Below, one piece after another: positions 7,063 through 14,835 of a stretch of DNA of 45,675 nt (the stretch's first letter is position 1; every line of letters begins with the position of its first letter). This stretch comes from Alphaproteobacteria bacterium (GTDB taxonomy: Bacteria > Pseudomonadota > Alphaproteobacteria > JAJFIK01), in NCBI GenBank assembly GCA_021774965.1, contig JAJFIL010000172.1, forward strand, positions 1-45,675, in the 5' to 3' direction. The notes under the pieces were generated by a model. The model saw only the letters and a list, made by a program, of their open reading frames with translations, searched no databases and was not told where the DNA came from. A program made the translations under genes and the position numbers.

Positions 7063-7106
7063 CGCTCGATTTCTCTTTTGTCATTCAAACAAATCCAATA
7101 AGCATG

Positions 7107-7137
7107 ATACTAACTCCTGTAGTTGATACAGGTGCAA
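7107..7137 (-). promoter_or_regulatory. MerR-type promoter/operator for merB
   Basis: On the minus strand, TTGCAC (-35, 7137-7132) and TAGTAT (-10, 7112-7107) are separated by 19 bp. That is the over-long spacer typical of MerR-activated promoters. Inside the spacer lies the dyad CCTGTA-N5-TACAGG (7116-7132). The merR ribosome site AGGAG follows at once on the plus strand, so MerR bound here could also repress its own gene. Confidence 0.75.
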
Positions 7138-7147
7138 GGAGAAAGAA

Positions 7148-7564
7148 ATGGCTTCAAGAGCAATTGAAGGATCGGAATTTACACGCGGCCAGTTAGCTAC
7201 GGCGACCGGATGCAATCCTGAAACAATTCGATACTACGAAAACATGAATCTCATGCCAGCACCGCGCCGAGCAGAGAACGGTTATCGGATCTACAACGAT
7301 GAAAGTCGCAAACGGCTATCATTCATTCTCCGACTTAAGGCTCTTGGATTTTCGATTGAAGAGACTCAGAATGTCTTCGCGCGCCTTGATAATGACTCGT
7401 ATGAATGTGGAGATATTCATAGAGTTACTCTAGAGCATCTCGCAGTAGTTCAAGGCAAACTCAAAGACCTTCGCAAAATGGAAAAACGTCTGAAAGAGCT
7501 CTCTAATATGTGCGGGCAGGGCCAATTGCCCGACTGCCCTATCATTGATGTACTGTACGCCTGA
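7148..7564 (+). CDS. merR: Mercury-responsive regulator MerR
   Basis: This MerR-family regulator senses Hg(II) and distorts 19-bp-spacer promoters to activate them. The N-terminal winged HTH is clear (FTRGQLATATGCNPETIRYYE). The three Hg-binding Cys are conserved: C87 (YECGDI), C122 (NMCGQG) and C130 (PDCPII), with the C-x7-C loop of Hg sensors. The 138-aa length is normal. ATG 7148 follows AGGAG. It lies between merB (divergent) and merT (same strand), and each has a matching CCTGTA-N5-TACAGG dyad, so one MerR probably controls both arms. Confidence 0.95.
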   Translation: MASRAIEGSEFTRGQLATATGCNPETIRYYENMNLMPAPRRAENGYRIYNDESRKRLSFILRLKALGFSIEETQNVFARLDNDSYECGDIHRVTLEHLAVVQGKLKDLRKMEKRLKELSNMCGQGQLPDCPIIDVLYA

Positions 7565-7616
7565 TGTCACGAATGCGTGAAACGAGGGAGTTATTGATTT
7601 CAACGCAAATATGTTC

Positions 7617-7647
7617 TTGACCCTGTACAAGCTACAGGATGCACACT
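7617..7647 (+). promoter_or_regulatory. MerR-type promoter/operator for merTPA
   Basis: TTGACC (7617-7622) and CACACT (7642-7647) are spaced by 19 bp, and the dyad CCTGTA-N5-TACAGG occupies 7622-7638. The half-sites are identical to those in front of merB. The -10 hexamer is a poor match, consistent with a promoter that depends on the activator. Confidence 0.75.
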
Positions 7648-7703
7648 CCTGTCAGGTTGGCTCTTGAGCTGACGCTCCGCAATCAAAAGGTCCAAGGGTC
7701 ATT

Positions 7704-8099
7704 ATGAGTGAAACGGAAACAATTGAGCTAGAAGTTCCGGCTTCCAATGACCAAAAGGACCGAAGCCAATGGATGGCTGCCGGTGGCATCCTCGGTGCAT
7801 TCATTGCATCGACTTGCTGCATTCTGCCCCTGGCTTTTGTCCTCCTGGGTGTTAGCGGTGCTTGGATAGGCAACCTGACTGCCCTGGAACCCTACAAGCC
7901 CTATTTCATTGCCGTCACCGTGGTTTTTCTCGGCCTGGGCTTTTGGCAGGTTTATTTTCGACCCAAGCCCGAATGTGAAGAAGGTTCGTACTGCGCAAAA
8001 CCGCAGTCAACGATGATAACTCAAATTGCCCTTTGGATAGGAACAGTCATGGTTCTACTGGCTGCGACAATCGACTATTGGGCCCCACTGTTTTACTAA
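7704..8099 (+). CDS. merT: Mercuric ion transporter MerT
   Basis: MerT is the inner-membrane protein that receives Hg(II) from MerP and passes it to MerA. Three hydrophobic segments are visible (about 24-54, 66-86 and 105-125). The vicinal pair C38-C39 in the first (ASTCCILPLAFVLLGVSGAW) and the cytosolic pair C91/C97 are as in MerT. The 131-aa length is slightly longer than usual because of a polar N-terminal extension of about 20 residues. ATG 7704 follows AAGGG. It is the first gene of the rightward merT-merP-merA operon; its stop overlaps the merP ribosome site. Confidence 0.95.
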   Translation: MSETETIELEVPASNDQKDRSQWMAAGGILGAFIASTCCILPLAFVLLGVSGAWIGNLTALEPYKPYFIAVTVVFLGLGFWQVYFRPKPECEEGSYCAKPQSTMITQIALWIGTVMVLLAATIDYWAPLFY

Positions 8100-8110
8100 G
8101 GAGTATGAAA

Positions 8111-8443
8111 ATGAAACGTCTACTGATTATATCTGCTGTTGCTGTGATGGCTGGCTTTGGTGGGTTTGCTATATTGGGTCAGAGCAACGCTGTCACCGCC
8201 GCCGAAACGAGTGCGGCTGTCGAAGAAATGACATTGACTTTTGCTGTTGAGAATATGACCTGTGCCACATGCCCCATTACGGTGCGCACTGCTATGCGCG
8301 GCGTTGATGGTGTTCAGTCTGTTGACATTGATTTTGATGCAAAGACAGCCGTGGTCACTTTTGACCCGACGATTACAACCGCGGACGAAATCGGTAATGC
8401 CTCAAGAGATGCAGGTTACCCAGCCGCGCCAGTTGACGCCTAA
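8111..8443 (+). CDS. merP: Periplasmic mercury-binding protein MerP
   Basis: MerP binds Hg(II) in the periplasm and hands it to MerT. A signal peptide is visible at residues 1-31 (MKRLLIISAVAVMAGFGG...). One heavy-metal-associated (HMA) domain follows, with the motif NMTCATC giving C51 and C54. The length, 110 aa, is normal with a slightly long linker before the domain. ATG 8111 is preferred over ATG 8105 because TAAGGAG (8097-8103) is 7 nt away from it. It lies between merT and merA. Confidence 0.95.
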   Translation: MKRLLIISAVAVMAGFGGFAILGQSNAVTAAETSAAVEEMTLTFAVENMTCATCPITVRTAMRGVDGVQSVDIDFDAKTAVVTFDPTITTADEIGNASRDAGYPAAPVDA

Positions 8444-8511
8444 GCAGATCGGCCAGATCGACCAACTCGGCTGTCCGAAGAAGTTTAAAGATACAATACT
8501 GGAGAATTGAG

Positions 8512-9942
8512 ATGTCAGATTACAGCGCAACTGACGCTGCTAACGGGGTGTATGATCTTGCGGTCATTGGTGCAGGTTCGGCAGGATTTTCTGCTGCTAT
8601 CACCGCTGCCAATGAAGGTGCTCAGGTTGCCCTTATTGGCCACGGGACCATTGGTGGTACGTGCGTGAATGTTGGCTGCGTTCCTTCCAAAGCTATGATC
8701 CGCATGGCTGAAGCTCTGTACGGCGCGCAACATGCAGCCAGCCGGTTTGCAGGCATCTCCGGCCAAGCGAAAGTCGAAAACTGGCAACAGATCATTGCTG
8801 CCAAAGACGAATTGGTGACAACGCTTCGACAGAAGAAATACATCGATCTGCTTCCCGAGTATAACGGCGTCGCCTATATGGAGGGTAAAGCATCACTCAC
8901 GCCTGATGGTGTTCTGGTGGGCGATCGGCTACTCACCCCGAAGAATACAATCATTGCGACAGGTTCTTATTCAATGCTTCCCCCTATTCCAGGGATTGAG
9001 AGCGTTGAGCACATGGATAGCACTGCTATTCTTGAGCTAGAGACACTTCCTGAATCGCTTATGGTCATCGGGGGGGGCGTCATTGGTTGCGAGCTGGGCC
9101 AGATGTTTGCTCGGGCTGGCGTGAAAGTTACCATTTGCTGCCGCAGTAGATTGTTGCCAGAGGCAGAGCCTGAGGTTAGCGAAGCGCTGCAGTCTTACCT
9201 CGAAGACGAAGGAATTACTGTCTGCTCTGGCATTGGATATCAAAAGATCGAGCAAGACGGGGGCCGGATCAAGCTCCATTGCGAAAGCAAAAATGGGCCG
9301 CACACTGTAGAAGCCGAAAAAATTCTGGTCGCGGCAGGAAGAAGAGCCAATACAGACGGGCTAAATCTAGAAGGCGTCGGAATCGAGACGCTTCGTAATG
9401 GCGGCATTCAGGTTGATGATCGCTTACGCACGACGAAACCTGGCGTTTATGCCGTCGGGGATGTCACCGGACGAGATCAATTTGTCTATATGGCTGCATA
9501 CGGTGCCAAACTTGCATCTCTCAATGCGATGAACGGCGACAGTATGGTCTATGACAACAGCGCAATGCCGTGGGTAGTCTTTACAGACCCGCAAGTTGCC
9601 GGGGTTGGGCTAACCGAAGCCGATGCTAAATCCGCTGGATTTGAAACCAAAACCTCTATTCTTCCTCTTGACCAACTCCCTCGAGCGTTGGCTGCGCGGG
9701 ACACACGCGGGCTCATCAAACTTGTCGCGGACGATAAAACTGATGTCTTGCTAGGTGCCCAAATTATAGCCCCAGAAGGTGCAGACAGCATTCAAACCGC
9801 TGTGCTCGCCATCAAGCATGGCATGACAGCCAAGGACCTGGGTGAGACAATCTTCCCTTACTTGACAACAGCCGAAGGTCTGAAACTCGCAGCGCAAAGT
9901 TTTGGAAAGGACGTGACCAAGCTTTCTTGTTGCGCAGGTTAG
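8512..9942 (+). CDS. merA: Mercuric reductase MerA
   Basis: MerA reduces Hg(II) to volatile Hg(0) with NADPH in the cytoplasm. It is a flavoprotein of the pyridine nucleotide-disulfide oxidoreductase family: FAD motif GAGSAGFSAA, redox pair C51/C56 (GGTCVNVGCVPSK), NAD(P) motif GGGVIGCELG, second FAD motif YAVGDVTG, and the C-terminal Hg-binding pair C473-C474 (LSCCAG). At 476 aa it lacks the N-terminal HMA domain found in many MerAs, so Hg(II) must arrive directly from MerT or thiols. It follows merP by 68 bp, with GGAG before ATG 8512. Confidence 0.97.
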   Translation: MSDYSATDAANGVYDLAVIGAGSAGFSAAITAANEGAQVALIGHGTIGGTCVNVGCVPSKAMIRMAEALYGAQHAASRFAGISGQAKVENWQQIIAAKDELVTTLRQKKYIDLLPEYNGVAYMEGKASLTPDGVLVGDRLLTPKNTIIATGSYSMLPPIPGIESVEHMDSTAILELETLPESLMVIGGGVIGCELGQMFARAGVKVTICCRSRLLPEAEPEVSEALQSYLEDEGITVCSGIGYQKIEQDGGRIKLHCESKNGPHTVEAEKILVAAGRRANTDGLNLEGVGIETLRNGGIQVDDRLRTTKPGVYAVGDVTGRDQFVYMAAYGAKLASLNAMNGDSMVYDNSAMPWVVFTDPQVAGVGLTEADAKSAGFETKTSILPLDQLPRALAARDTRGLIKLVADDKTDVLLGAQIIAPEGADSIQTAVLAIKHGMTAKDLGETIFPYLTTAEGLKLAAQSFGKDVTKLSCCAG

Positions 9943-9952
9943 GAGACTAAGA

Positions 9953-10180
9953 ATGTCGGACAAGCTAACTGCAGGACTAGTGGCTGCCGTGGCCGTTGTT
10001 CCTTGTGTTCTCCTCTGCGGGTTGGGCCCGGCGGCAACTCTTGTAGCAGCCGGTTCGCTATTGGCGTGGATTGGTGGACCTTTAGTACTAACACTGATCT
10101 TTCTAGTTGCGGCTTTGGGATGGCTAATTTGGCGAAATGTTCGACGCGACAATAATGACAGAAACCAACTTGGAAAGTAG
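9953..10180 (+). CDS. Small two-helix membrane protein of the mer operon (MerF-like?)
   Basis: This 75-aa protein starts 10 bp after merA, behind AGGAG, so it belongs to the operon. It has two hydrophobic helices (about 6-34 and 38-61) and a basic, cytosolic tail (RNVRRDNNDRNQ). Two Cys lie in the first helix (VPCVLLCGLGP). MerF-type Hg(II) transporters are likewise short, two-helix proteins with Cys in or near the first helix, but the Cys here are spaced C-x3-C and the sequence is not clearly MerF. It may be an additional mercury carrier; this rests on topology and position. Confidence 0.75.
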   Translation: MSDKLTAGLVAAVAVVPCVLLCGLGPAATLVAAGSLLAWIGGPLVLTLIFLVAALGWLIWRNVRRDNNDRNQLGK

Positions 10181-10258
10181 CCGGGCTTTGGCTTTGAAGT
10201 AGACACGGACATTGTTTCCATCTGACCGAACTTCGTCGATATAGAAGGGCTTCATCAA

Positions 10259-10648
10259 TTGACCGACCGAAAAGATCTTGTCGTCCTTGGCGTGGGAATG
10301 TCTGGCAATGTCGCAGCCAATAAATGCGCGGCTGCGGGATGGTCGGTTGCGGTCGTGGATGAACTTCTCTACGGCGGCACATGCGCGCTAAGGGGATGCG
10401 ACCCGAAAAAGATACTCCGCCGTGCCGCTGAAATTGTCGATGCAGCAAGGCTGATGCGCGGGAAAGGGATTGATGAAAACGATCTCGCGATTAATTGGTC
10501 TGAGCTTATGGCACACAAACGAGCTTTTACCGACAAAATGCCATCGCAGATTGAAAGCGGTTTGGAGAAGAACGGGGTTGAGACGCTGCAAGGAAGCGCT
10601 CAGTTCGTGAATGAAAATACAATCTGGCGACGCCTGGTTGCGAGATGA
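10259..10648 (+). pseudogene. Truncated pyridine nucleotide-disulfide oxidoreductase, N-terminal piece
   Basis: The 129-codon frame encodes only the start of an FAD/NAD(P) disulfide oxidoreductase: an FAD-binding strand and loop (LVVLGVGMSGNVAANKCAAAG) and the redox-Cys segment GGTCALRGCDPKKIL. A full enzyme needs about 450 residues. The frame ends within the FAD domain, and no continuation is visible in other frames. The FAD loop G-x-G-x-S-G also departs from the usual G-x-G-x-x-G/A. The apparent start is TTG without a good ribosome site. It resembles glutathione-reductase-like enzymes more than the adjacent MerA. I call it a remnant. Confidence 0.75.
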
Positions 10649-11015
10649 GAGCTATCCCTGATCTAATTGGGCGACGCTCGGGAAAGACGGCTCAAGAACA
10701 CTACCGTCCCGGTTTCCTTGATCCAATTAACAAGTGGGAAAGAAAAATTCTTGGGACGAAGTAAGCGTCTTTTCAGGTTGACTTGATCAATTGTGATTCA
10801 TTGTGGCGCTGCCTCATAGGTTTCCTGGCCCTCAACGATGAAAGTGGGTGCGGATTGAACCAAGATCGAGGCCCTAGGAAATACAGTCAAGCTGACCCAT
10901 AGTGAATTTGAACCACTGGCCTACACATTAGGGATAGGCAGATCTCATTTCGGTTTGCTTTGAATTTGCCGAGTGACCGTGTTCGGCCGTTTCAGCTAAT
11001 CTTGATGAGCCAAAA
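10645..11015. other. Degenerate right end of island 1
   Basis: No intact gene is supported here. A 39-codon plus-strand frame (10645-10764, starting MRAIPDLIGRRSGK) could be the end of a lost gene. A minus-strand stretch near 10795-10880 reads as LVQSAPTFIVEGQETYEAAP before a stop, faintly like the end of a thioredoxin-fold protein. Both are weak readings. The region looks like accumulated gene debris next to the arm repeats and att copy 2. Confidence 0.4.
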
Positions 11016-11034
11016 GTGGTACCCCAGTGGTACC
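11016..11034. repeat. Right-arm direct repeats GTGGTACC-CCA-GTGGTACC of island 1
   Basis: These 19 bases are an exact copy of 617-635, in the same orientation, 48 bp inside att copy 2. A matching pair at each end of the same island supports a role as integrase arm-type sites. Confidence 0.65.
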
Positions 11035-11082
11035 TAAAGCCGATTTCAGATTTTGCGGAATTGACCTAAGCCATTGAAATAA

Positions 11083-11132
11083 ATGGCGCACCCGGAGCGA
11101 TTCGAACGCCCGACCCCCAGATTCGTAGTCTG
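11083..11132. repeat. att copy 2: junction of islands 1 and 2
   Basis: The first 47 bp match att copy 1 and the tRNA; 50 bp (to 11132) match the tRNA-Arg 3' half at 19647-19696. After that the sequence departs from the tRNA, so no complete tRNA exists here. It is the right boundary of island 1 and the left boundary of island 2. Confidence 0.9.
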
Positions 11133-11250
11133 TGTCCAAACCTTATTCCCAATTGCTCGCAATGATGATCATTTGTGATTTATTATATAAAACAGGTGCT
11201 TATAGCGTATCTGGTTGACCCCAGAGTCACCCTCTAATACTCTCCTTGCT

Positions 11251-11268
11251 GCTTACCCGTTGCTTACC
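11251..11268. repeat. Left-arm direct repeats GCTTACC of island 2
   Basis: GCTTACC occurs at 11251-11257 and 11262-11268, an 11-bp period, between att copy 2 and the integrase. The same pair occurs at 19566-19583 near the other island end with a different 4-nt spacer, so the 7-mer and spacing rather than the whole block are kept. Confidence 0.65.
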
Positions 11269-11286
11269 CCAGCATAGGAGCCGACC

Positions 11287-12651
11287 ATGGCGAAAATCAC
11301 CAAGCGATATATTGAACAGCTAAAGCCGACCGGATCGGACCTTGTTGTGTGGGATGACGGCCTGCCCGGATTTGGCCTGCGCATGAAACCGTCGGGCTAT
11401 GCCTCTTTCATCGTTCAGTACAGAAATCGCTTGGGCCGGTCCCGGCGTATCACTCTTGGCTCAGTCCAGGTGGTGACCCCCAAGGCAGCGCGAGGAAAGG
11501 CCAAGGAGCTTCTTGAGAAGGCGAGGCTTGGTTGTGACCCGAAAGACGAAAGAGACCTTGAGAAGGGCAGCCTCACGGTTTCAGAGCTATCTGACATCTA
11601 CCTCAAGCGTCACGCCAACACCAAAAAGAAGGCGTCGAGTGCGGCTGAAGACAAGCGGAACCTGAAAAATCATGTTCGGAGCAGGTTGGGCAGTCGCAAG
11701 GTGCTGGAAATATCCCGCTCCGACATTGTGAAGCTGCACCATGACATGCGCAAAACCCCCGGCGCGGCAAACAGGGTGTTGTCCCTTCTCAGCAAGATAT
11801 TCAATTTGGCCGAACGCTGGGGATACAGGACCGATGGAACGAACCCTTGTCGCCATGTGGAACGCTATCCAGAGAGAAAAATGGAGCGGTTTCTGTCTCA
11901 GCATGAATTGGCAAGCCTTGGTGCGGTGATGGCGCGGGCAGAGAAGAATAAAACCGAAAATGAATTTGTAATTGCCGCCATTCGCCTCTTGATCCTGACC
12001 GGGGCAAGGGTCTCGGAAATCCTTGGCCTAAAGTGGAGCGATGTCGATTTTGAAAAATCCGTTCTTCGTCTGCCAGATTCCAAGACCGGCGCAAAAGTGA
12101 TCTATCTTTCTGCACCTGCTTTGGAGGTTTTGAGCAATCTAGAAAGCGACCCTGAGTCTAAATGGGTGATACAGGGAAGGGACGAGGGGAAACACCTGGT
12201 CAACCTCAGAAAGCCTTGGTATCGACTGCGAAAGGAAGCCACGGTTGAGCTTTGGCGCACATCGGAACAGCAAGCCGTTGCTGGTCTGGTTGTTACTCTG
12301 GCCGACAAGCTGGGAACAATCCCTACCTTTGACCAGTGCATCGAGTTTGCGACCTCAAATGACGCGTCCAAAATGGAGCTACCTACAGGCCTATCGGATG
12401 TGCGGCTGCATGACCTTCGACACTCCTACGCTTCCATGGGGGCTGCTAGCGGCCTTTCCTTGCCGATGATTGGGGCATTGCTGGGGCATACCCAGGCTTC
12501 GACAACAAGCCGATATGCGCATCTGGCAGCCGATCCATTGCATCAAGCAACCAACTCCATTGGTGAGCGGATCGGGGCAGCTATGAATGCTGAGTCTGAG
12601 CTGGATGGTTCAATTGTCGAATTGAAGCGGAGTAAGCCAAATGGCAAATGA
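11287..12651 (+). CDS. Tyrosine integrase of island 2 (DUF4102 / P4-type)
   Basis: This 454-aa integrase should recombine island 2 at tRNA-Arg. The N-terminal arm-binding domain (GFGLRMKPSGYASFIVQYR) and core-binding region are followed by a catalytic domain with R241 (TGARVSEI), K266, H375-x-x-R378 (HDLRH), H401 (LLGH) and Y410. It is homologous to the island 1 integrase but has an insertion of about 55 residues (about 315-370) between the K-containing strand and the HDLRH box, so the two were not copied from each other recently. ATG 11287 follows AGGAG. Its end overlaps the next gene by 11 bp. Confidence 0.93.
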   Translation: MAKITKRYIEQLKPTGSDLVVWDDGLPGFGLRMKPSGYASFIVQYRNRLGRSRRITLGSVQVVTPKAARGKAKELLEKARLGCDPKDERDLEKGSLTVSELSDIYLKRHANTKKKASSAAEDKRNLKNHVRSRLGSRKVLEISRSDIVKLHHDMRKTPGAANRVLSLLSKIFNLAERWGYRTDGTNPCRHVERYPERKMERFLSQHELASLGAVMARAEKNKTENEFVIAAIRLLILTGARVSEILGLKWSDVDFEKSVLRLPDSKTGAKVIYLSAPALEVLSNLESDPESKWVIQGRDEGKHLVNLRKPWYRLRKEATVELWRTSEQQAVAGLVVTLADKLGTIPTFDQCIEFATSNDASKMELPTGLSDVRLHDLRHSYASMGAASGLSLPMIGALLGHTQASTTSRYAHLAADPLHQATNSIGERIGAAMNAESELDGSIVELKRSKPNGK

Positions 12652-13558
12652 CTGGGATAGAGAAATGGAGGAAATGTTCCAAGAAGCTGAAAAACTATTC
12701 GGGTTTCTCGGGCTAGCGTATCCGACTTCCCCTTTCGGAACAGAACTGGATAGGGGAGAAGACAATGAGAGTGACCACGATGAAATGGAAAGACTGACCC
12801 AACTAACCGACGGCTTCGAGCAGAAAGCCGATCTTTGTTGGAAATATCGTGGTATTGCGGGTCGCTTTCTCAATGAAATGTGCATGAGCTACATCTGGAA
12901 ATCTGGTGACCCCCAGCATGCAGGAATCGTTGCAAAGAAAAAGGTGGAATATGGTAAGCTGGCAAGCAAGATCGATGATTGCCACAGATTGATCTCTTCT
13001 TTGTCCGTTGATGAGAAAGAAATTCTATTTGATGAGATTGGGGCCGAAAGCAGCTTAGACTTTCCACAATCCCTTATGGCCTTGGAGCACTTATCCACCG
13101 CTTTGAAAGGCGCTGCAATTCACAAGATTCTTGATCTTTATGTTGGGCGAAAACCACTTCCAATTATTCCCTACGCTGATGACGAAACCGATGACGAAAG
13201 GTTCAATACTGATAGCATCTACGATTCTCTATACCGCAAGATTGTTGCGGAGTTGGATTCCGAGCTACATGAGCAAAAGAAGCGTGGTCGTCCCAAGAAC
13301 CGCGCCGATCGACTCGTCTTGGAGTTGGCGGAATTCTATCAAAACTGGACAAAAAAGAAGTTCAAGTATGATCGCCTTAAAGACGAAGGCGGGCAGCATG
13401 TTCCACTAACCGATGGGCACAGTTTTGTTTGGTGTGTCATTCGGTATATGAATCTCTGGCTTTCCGATGCTTACAAAGTCTCTTCCTCCAAGGTTGCGAC
13501 CGGCTGCGAAAGAGCCGTAAAGCAATTGGGCACACGCACAAATCTCTCAACTCCATGA
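12641..13558 (+). CDS. Unknown 305-aa protein coupled to integrase 2
   Basis: I do not recognise this protein. It begins inside the last codons of the integrase gene (11-bp overlap), which suggests translational coupling. The first 50 residues are strongly acidic (EEMFQEAEKL, DRGEDNESDHDEMERL). Residues about 210-225 contain an AT-hook-like patch, KKRGRPKNRADR. The C-terminal region has aromatic residues (HSFVWCVIRYMNLWLSDAYK). No membrane segment or catalytic motif is visible. The AT-hook-like patch and the coupling hint at a DNA-associated role in island control; this is inference. Confidence 0.75.
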   Translation: MANDWDREMEEMFQEAEKLFGFLGLAYPTSPFGTELDRGEDNESDHDEMERLTQLTDGFEQKADLCWKYRGIAGRFLNEMCMSYIWKSGDPQHAGIVAKKKVEYGKLASKIDDCHRLISSLSVDEKEILFDEIGAESSLDFPQSLMALEHLSTALKGAAIHKILDLYVGRKPLPIIPYADDETDDERFNTDSIYDSLYRKIVAELDSELHEQKKRGRPKNRADRLVLELAEFYQNWTKKKFKYDRLKDEGGQHVPLTDGHSFVWCVIRYMNLWLSDAYKVSSSKVATGCERAVKQLGTRTNLSTP

Positions 13559-13679
13559 CAGCTATCAACTCCGAAGAATTCAATTTCGAATTTGCCTTTT
13601 TTCGGAGCAGGTTTAGGTGACAAGTCAATCCATGTGCCCATAGTAGGAAGCCAACGCAACTCGGATAAGAGAATCGCAG

Positions 13680-13931
13680 ATGGCTTCACTAGATACTATC
13701 CCAGAAACAATTGACCCGGCAGAGCTTGGGCTTCTCAATGAGCATGAGACGGCTTTCAGGCTAGGCCTGAGCGTTAAGACGCTTCGCCGGTGGCGTTGGG
13801 AAGGCAGCGGTGTTCCATACGTCAAGGTCGGTCGAGCGGTCCGCTATGACCCGCAAGACATTGGCGAATACATCCAGCAGAACCGGGTGGATAAGCGAAT
13901 GGAATCCGATCCCGACAACCCAGAAACCTAA
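13680..13931 (+). CDS. AlpA/excisionase-like helix-turn-helix protein
   Basis: The 83-aa protein has an HTH_17/AlpA-type domain: LLNEHETAFRLGLSVKTLRRW, a wing, then VGRAVRYDPQDIGEYI, the usual end of this family. It should bind DNA and may act as excisionase or as integrase regulator for island 2. ATG 13680 follows a weak AGAGAA site. It is the counterpart of the gene at 2816 in island 1, with a different sequence but the same place in the layout. Confidence 0.85.
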   Translation: MASLDTIPETIDPAELGLLNEHETAFRLGLSVKTLRRWRWEGSGVPYVKVGRAVRYDPQDIGEYIQQNRVDKRMESDPDNPET

Positions 13932-14167
13932 ACCAACCAAAAGCATTCAATGCCGCTTGTGTGAAGGGCTCGATACCTTGGCGCACAAGCGGAAACCTCC
14001 GGTACCAAGGGGGAGCTGGCATACACCGGAAGGGCACCGCGATGGAGACGCCCAGGGCCAGCCGGCAACCGTTCATATTGCCGTTAAGGAACTCCAATCC
14101 GAAGGTCAAGGCGGTATGCCTTCGGGCCCATTAACGAGGCACGCTCCATACGAGCTGTGAATATCGT
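13932..14167. other. Gap after the AlpA-like gene, possible relic
   Basis: A frame running through 13933-14160 reads IQCRLCEGLDTLAHKRKPP onward but has no ribosome site, begins inside the AlpA-like gene in another frame, and matches nothing I know. The composition is more GC-rich than the next genes. I see no promoter or RNA gene. It may be a gene relic. Confidence 0.35.
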
Positions 14168-14632
14168 TTGGGTGCGGAATCATCTTCTGTCTTGTACAGG
14201 GGATGGTTCCGCTTGCCCAAAAACTTCGGCTTCTCCACCAAGCTATGCTTAGGAAGGAATGAGAAATTGGCAAAATCTGGTGACGTAAGAATATTCAAAA
14301 TGAGGTTGTTCGGTGGCAGCAATTTGGAGGCCTATCGAAAGCAATATGCTGATCGGACAAATTTCCTCGAACTAAGGCATAAAAAGGTAATTCCCTCGAA
14401 CCCTTCAATCGGTCGCCCAAATCCCACGGTGATTCATGAGACCTTCTCAATTCCTGCCTGCGACGTGCTGAACTTCACAGAAAAGCTTTTAAGAGCGGAG
14501 GAAATTCTTCGGATTGAAGGTTACGACGAGAAATTTCACTCAAGCAAAATCAATCGAAAAAAAAATGATCAGGGTCGCAGATTAGGAGAGAAAGTAGCAG
14601 AGAAACAAAGGGCAAAAGAGAAGGCTAATTAG
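14168..14632 (+). CDS. Unknown basic protein
   Basis: I do not recognise this protein. The frame gives 154 residues from TTG 14168, but the start is doubtful: TTG 14267 has AAGGA at good spacing and ATG 14300 (MRLFGG) is also in frame. The sequence is basic, with a central segment NFLELRHKKVIPSNPSIGRPNP and a very Lys/Arg/Glu-rich tail (EKVAEKQRAKEKAN). No membrane segment or enzymatic motif is visible. The C-terminal two thirds is the better-supported part. It stands alone between the AlpA-like gene and the divergent membrane pair. Confidence 0.5.
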   Translation: MGAESSSVLYRGWFRLPKNFGFSTKLCLGRNEKLAKSGDVRIFKMRLFGGSNLEAYRKQYADRTNFLELRHKKVIPSNPSIGRPNPTVIHETFSIPACDVLNFTEKLLRAEEILRIEGYDEKFHSSKINRKKNDQGRRLGEKVAEKQRAKEKAN

Positions 14633-14835
14633 GGCGAAGTTGGGCGACTTGAGCGTTGGCAGAATGATAACAAATGATAATTTCCTCAAACCGCTCGATG
14701 GTAAGAATTGTTAAGGATTTGAAGCCGGAAGAGATACCGGGGGCACCCCCTGAGCCGGTCCAGCCGTTATACGCAATTGCCGGTCTCTATTCCGGGCTGT
14801 TTCAAATTGATGCTTCTCCACACTTTGAGGCGTTC

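Larger units (their letters stand above)
429..11129. mobile_element. Genomic island 1 (mercury resistance island) at tRNA-Arg
   Basis: The region is bounded by identical 47-bp copies of the tRNA-Arg 3' half at 429-475 and 11083-11129. It encodes a tyrosine integrase just inside the left copy, an AlpA-like HTH, an HUH endonuclease, a second small tyrosine recombinase, a phosphatase and a mer locus. Paired GTGGTACC repeats with 11-bp period lie near both ends (617-635, 11016-11034). I read it as an integrative island of about 10.7 kb. The integrase lies at the tRNA-distal end. No conjugation genes are visible, so transfer would depend on a helper or on natural uptake. The right end holds decayed gene fragments. 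Confidence 0.85.

Noticed and set aside
8262-8510. 82-residue frame bridging merP and merA
   Set aside because: It is out of frame inside merP for most of its length, and the short unique tail before merA matches no mer protein I know.
11083-11132. Possible second tRNA-Arg gene
   Set aside because: Only the 3' half matches; the D arm and 5' acceptor strand are missing, so it is an att copy.
13810-14160. 116-residue plus-strand frame overlapping the AlpA-like gene
   Set aside because: It overlaps a recognised HTH gene in another frame, lacks a ribosome site and has no known motif. At most the part after 13931 is a relic.
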